From contig JANYAJ010000158.1 of the NCBI GenBank assembly GCA_025361385.1, forward strand, positions 1 to 7,612: 7,612 bases of DNA, in the 5' to 3' direction. Below the pieces are notes generated by a model. That model was not told where the DNA came from, did not search any database, and saw only the letters and a program-made list of their open reading frames with translations. Shown here one piece after another: positions 6,616 to 7,612 of the stretch. The stretch is from Nitrospira sp. Its GTDB lineage: Bacteria > Nitrospirota > Nitrospiria > Nitrospirales > Nitrospiraceae. Every line of letters begins with the position of its first letter. Position 1 is the stretch's first letter. The translations under genes were made by a program, and so were the position numbers.

Positions 6616-6619
6616 TACC

Positions 6620-7210
6620 ATGACATTCGCCAGCAAGTTCCTACGGGGAACTCTCATCCTGGTGTTCGGATTGAGCTGCGGCGCAGTCGGGTCGAGCAGC
6701 GCGACGACGGAAGGGACCGCTATTAGTCTGCCTGTCGAAATAGTGGCGGACTATGTCCACGCCGTAATTGAAGCGGACCGTGAGGTGTACACCAAGCACG
6801 TCGTGGAACGGCTGCAGACCAAAGGGGTGGTCGTGGCCTCGGAGAACTGGGAGCAGAAGAATACACTGCCGCTCCCGGCTCAATTCTTAATGGAGTCGGG
6901 CCGCGTCATGGCGAGAAAAGGGGTCGGAATACAGTATCGATTGATCAGCCTCTGGCCGATCAACAAGAAGAATGCCGCCGCCAGTGAGTTCGAGAAGACA
7001 GGCCTGGGTACGGTCCTCACTCATCCGGCTAAACCTCACACTGGTTTTGTGAAGGAAGGAGGCGCCCGTTACTTCCAGGCCGTCTATCCGGATCTTGCAG
7101 TGACCCAGGCATGCATCGGCTGCCATAATGCCCATCCGGACAGCCCCAAGCGGGATTTCAAGATCAATGATGTCATGGGGGCGATCGTGATCAGCATTCC
7201 GGTGAAATAG
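6620..7210 (+). CDS. Secreted DUF3365/Tll0287-like protein with one c-type haem motif
   Basis: A 196-residue exported protein. Residues 1-28 form a Sec signal peptide: K6 and R9, a hydrophobic core (T-L-I-L-V-F-G-L), and a likely cut after S-S-S-A (25-28). Cys20 in G-L-S-C is not a good lipobox. The mature part reads as a DUF3365 (Tll0287-like) domain: an N-terminal helix (E-I-V-A-D-Y-V-H-A-V-I-E-A-D), a central Y-R-L-I-S-L-W-P-I-N segment, R-Y-F-Q-A-V-Y-P-D, then C165-I-G-C168-H169-N and a closing G-A-I-V-I-S-I-P-V. The family has a PAS/GAF-like fold, and many members bind one covalent haem as periplasmic redox or sensory modules. CxxCH supports haem c attachment in the periplasm. A distal ligand is not evident. 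It stands alone with its own promoter and a following hairpin, so it is probably monocistronic. The electron partner is unknown. Confidence 0.88.
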   Translation: MTFASKFLRGTLILVFGLSCGAVGSSSATTEGTAISLPVEIVADYVHAVIEADREVYTKHVVERLQTKGVVVASENWEQKNTLPLPAQFLMESGRVMARKGVGIQYRLISLWPINKKNAAASEFEKTGLGTVLTHPAKPHTGFVKEGGARYFQAVYPDLAVTQACIGCHNAHPDSPKRDFKINDVMGAIVISIPVK

Positions 7211-7243
7211 ACATGATCGTGTGGAAATGACTCTCCTCAATGA

Positions 7244-7289
7244 CTGAACAATCTTGCGGTTTGATCCAGCCGACCGCAAGATTGTTCAG
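7244..7289. terminator. Perfect 17-bp hairpin after the haem protein gene
   Basis: CTGAACAATCTTGCGGT (7244-7260) is exactly complementary to the arm at 7273-7289, around a 12-nt loop. It starts 34 nt after the stop codon. No T-run follows on either strand, so it may be a mRNA-stabilising end, a factor-dependent terminator, or one copy of a dispersed palindromic repeat. Confidence 0.55.
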
Positions 7290-7612
7290 CGTCCCGCCAT
7301 GCAGGGAGTGCAACAGTAATCCTCAGAAGAGTGCTGCGCTCGATAGAGACGGATTCTTTCTGAACCTTCGATCAGAGTTTCGCAAAAACCACCGATCGCC
7401 TTGCAGCCGTTTTGACCACAATGACTCGTGAGGAGATGGAGGGCTCGGCATTTCCTTCAAGCTGGCTCCGTCTCCCATTCGGTCACGAACAGCTCGGCAC
7501 CTGTGAAGCGCATCCCGAAGATCACGGTATCTCGCCTCAAATCAGACCCACTGAATGGGCGAACGACGCTTCACGAACCACATGGTTGATCATAGTCGAA
7601 GCGCCTTCCGTG
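7290..7612. other. Final 323 bp, no complete gene
   Basis: I see no intact gene, RNA gene or clear promoter here. The only protein-like signal is the short - strand stretch described next. The other open frames are Arg- and Ser-rich and look like chance. Confidence 0.5.
7457..7570 (-). pseudogene. Possible C-terminal coding remnant or small ORF
   Basis: This - strand frame runs 37 codons between a TGA at 7573-7571 and a TGA at 7459-7457. Its product has balanced, protein-like composition (for example D-T-V-I-F-G-M-R-F-T-G-A-E-L-F-V-T-E-W-E-T-E) and an acidic end. It has no ATG start near its 5' end; TTG (codon 11) and GTG (codon 16) exist but have no Shine-Dalgarno. Another - strand frame enters from the right edge and stops at 7537 (…H-V-V-R-E-A-S-F-A-H-S-V-G-L-I). 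A frameshifted gene tail is therefore possible, as is a tiny gene or chance. I do not recognise a family. Confidence 0.25.

Larger units (their letters stand above)
6177..6619. other. 443-bp gap with promoter, hairpin and leader
   Basis: Open frames of 70-90 codons exist on both strands, but none has a Shine-Dalgarno together with a recognisable protein pattern. The stretch contains a good sigma70-like promoter (6287-6315), a terminator-like hairpin (6365-6383) and the strong ribosome-binding site of the following gene. If the promoter is used, the transcript would carry a leader of about 300 nt. Confidence 0.55.

Noticed and set aside
7474..7574. Inverted repeats CCCATTC/GAATGGG and GTGAAGCG/CGCTTCAC, with a TCACGAAC direct repeat
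   Set aside because: The arms are only 7-8 bp, far apart and interleaved. They look like chance unless conserved in relatives.
1..7612. CRISPR array, tRNA or rRNA gene, transposase
   Set aside because: I saw no regularly spaced repeats, no cloverleaf with a CCA-ready acceptor stem, no rRNA signature and no transposase motif on either strand.

Overview
The window looks like chromosomal DNA from a moderately GC-rich Gram-negative-type bacterium. My tentative placement is a Nitrospira-like member of the Nitrospirota. This rests on overall gene character, a Tll0287-like (DUF3365) haem protein, and a palindromic repeat whose ends look like short repeats I associate with Nitrospira genomes. It is an impression from the sequence, not the result of a search.

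Layout. Positions 2-358 hold the 3' end of a secreted or surface protein ending in an IPT/TIG domain. A structured hairpin (378-447) and a small two-helix membrane protein (513-728, + strand) follow. A 143-bp nested palindromic repeat (748-890) then separates that gene from a convergent HugZ-like FMN-binding split-barrel gene (891-1403, - strand), and the repeat ends at the base next to that gene's stop codon. About 800 bp without a convincing gene follows (1404-2203), carrying three DnaA-box-like 9-mers and, at its right end, a small cluster of repeats with weak promoter-like sequence.

The main interest is 2204-6176. First comes a 544-residue fusion of phosphoenolpyruvate mutase (phosphonate C-P bond formation) with a sugar-nucleotidyltransferase-type domain (aepX/pepM-like). 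After a 433-bp gap comes a 634-residue glutamine-dependent asparagine synthetase-type amidotransferase (asnB-like). Together they suggest that a phosphonate is made, activated as a nucleotide, and used to decorate a glycan, lipid or small molecule, with the amidotransferase adding an amide somewhere. The usual second-step enzymes (phosphonopyruvate decarboxylase or another phosphonopyruvate-consuming enzyme, and an aminoethylphosphonate transaminase) are not in the window, so the pathway is incomplete here.

Downstream, a good sigma70-like promoter (6287-6315) and a terminator-like hairpin (6365-6383) lie in the long leader of a secreted DUF3365/Tll0287-like protein with one CxxCH haem motif (6620-7210). 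That gene has a perfect Shine-Dalgarno and is followed by a perfect 17-bp hairpin. The last 320 bp hold no full gene, only a short coding-like stretch on the - strand (7457-7570).
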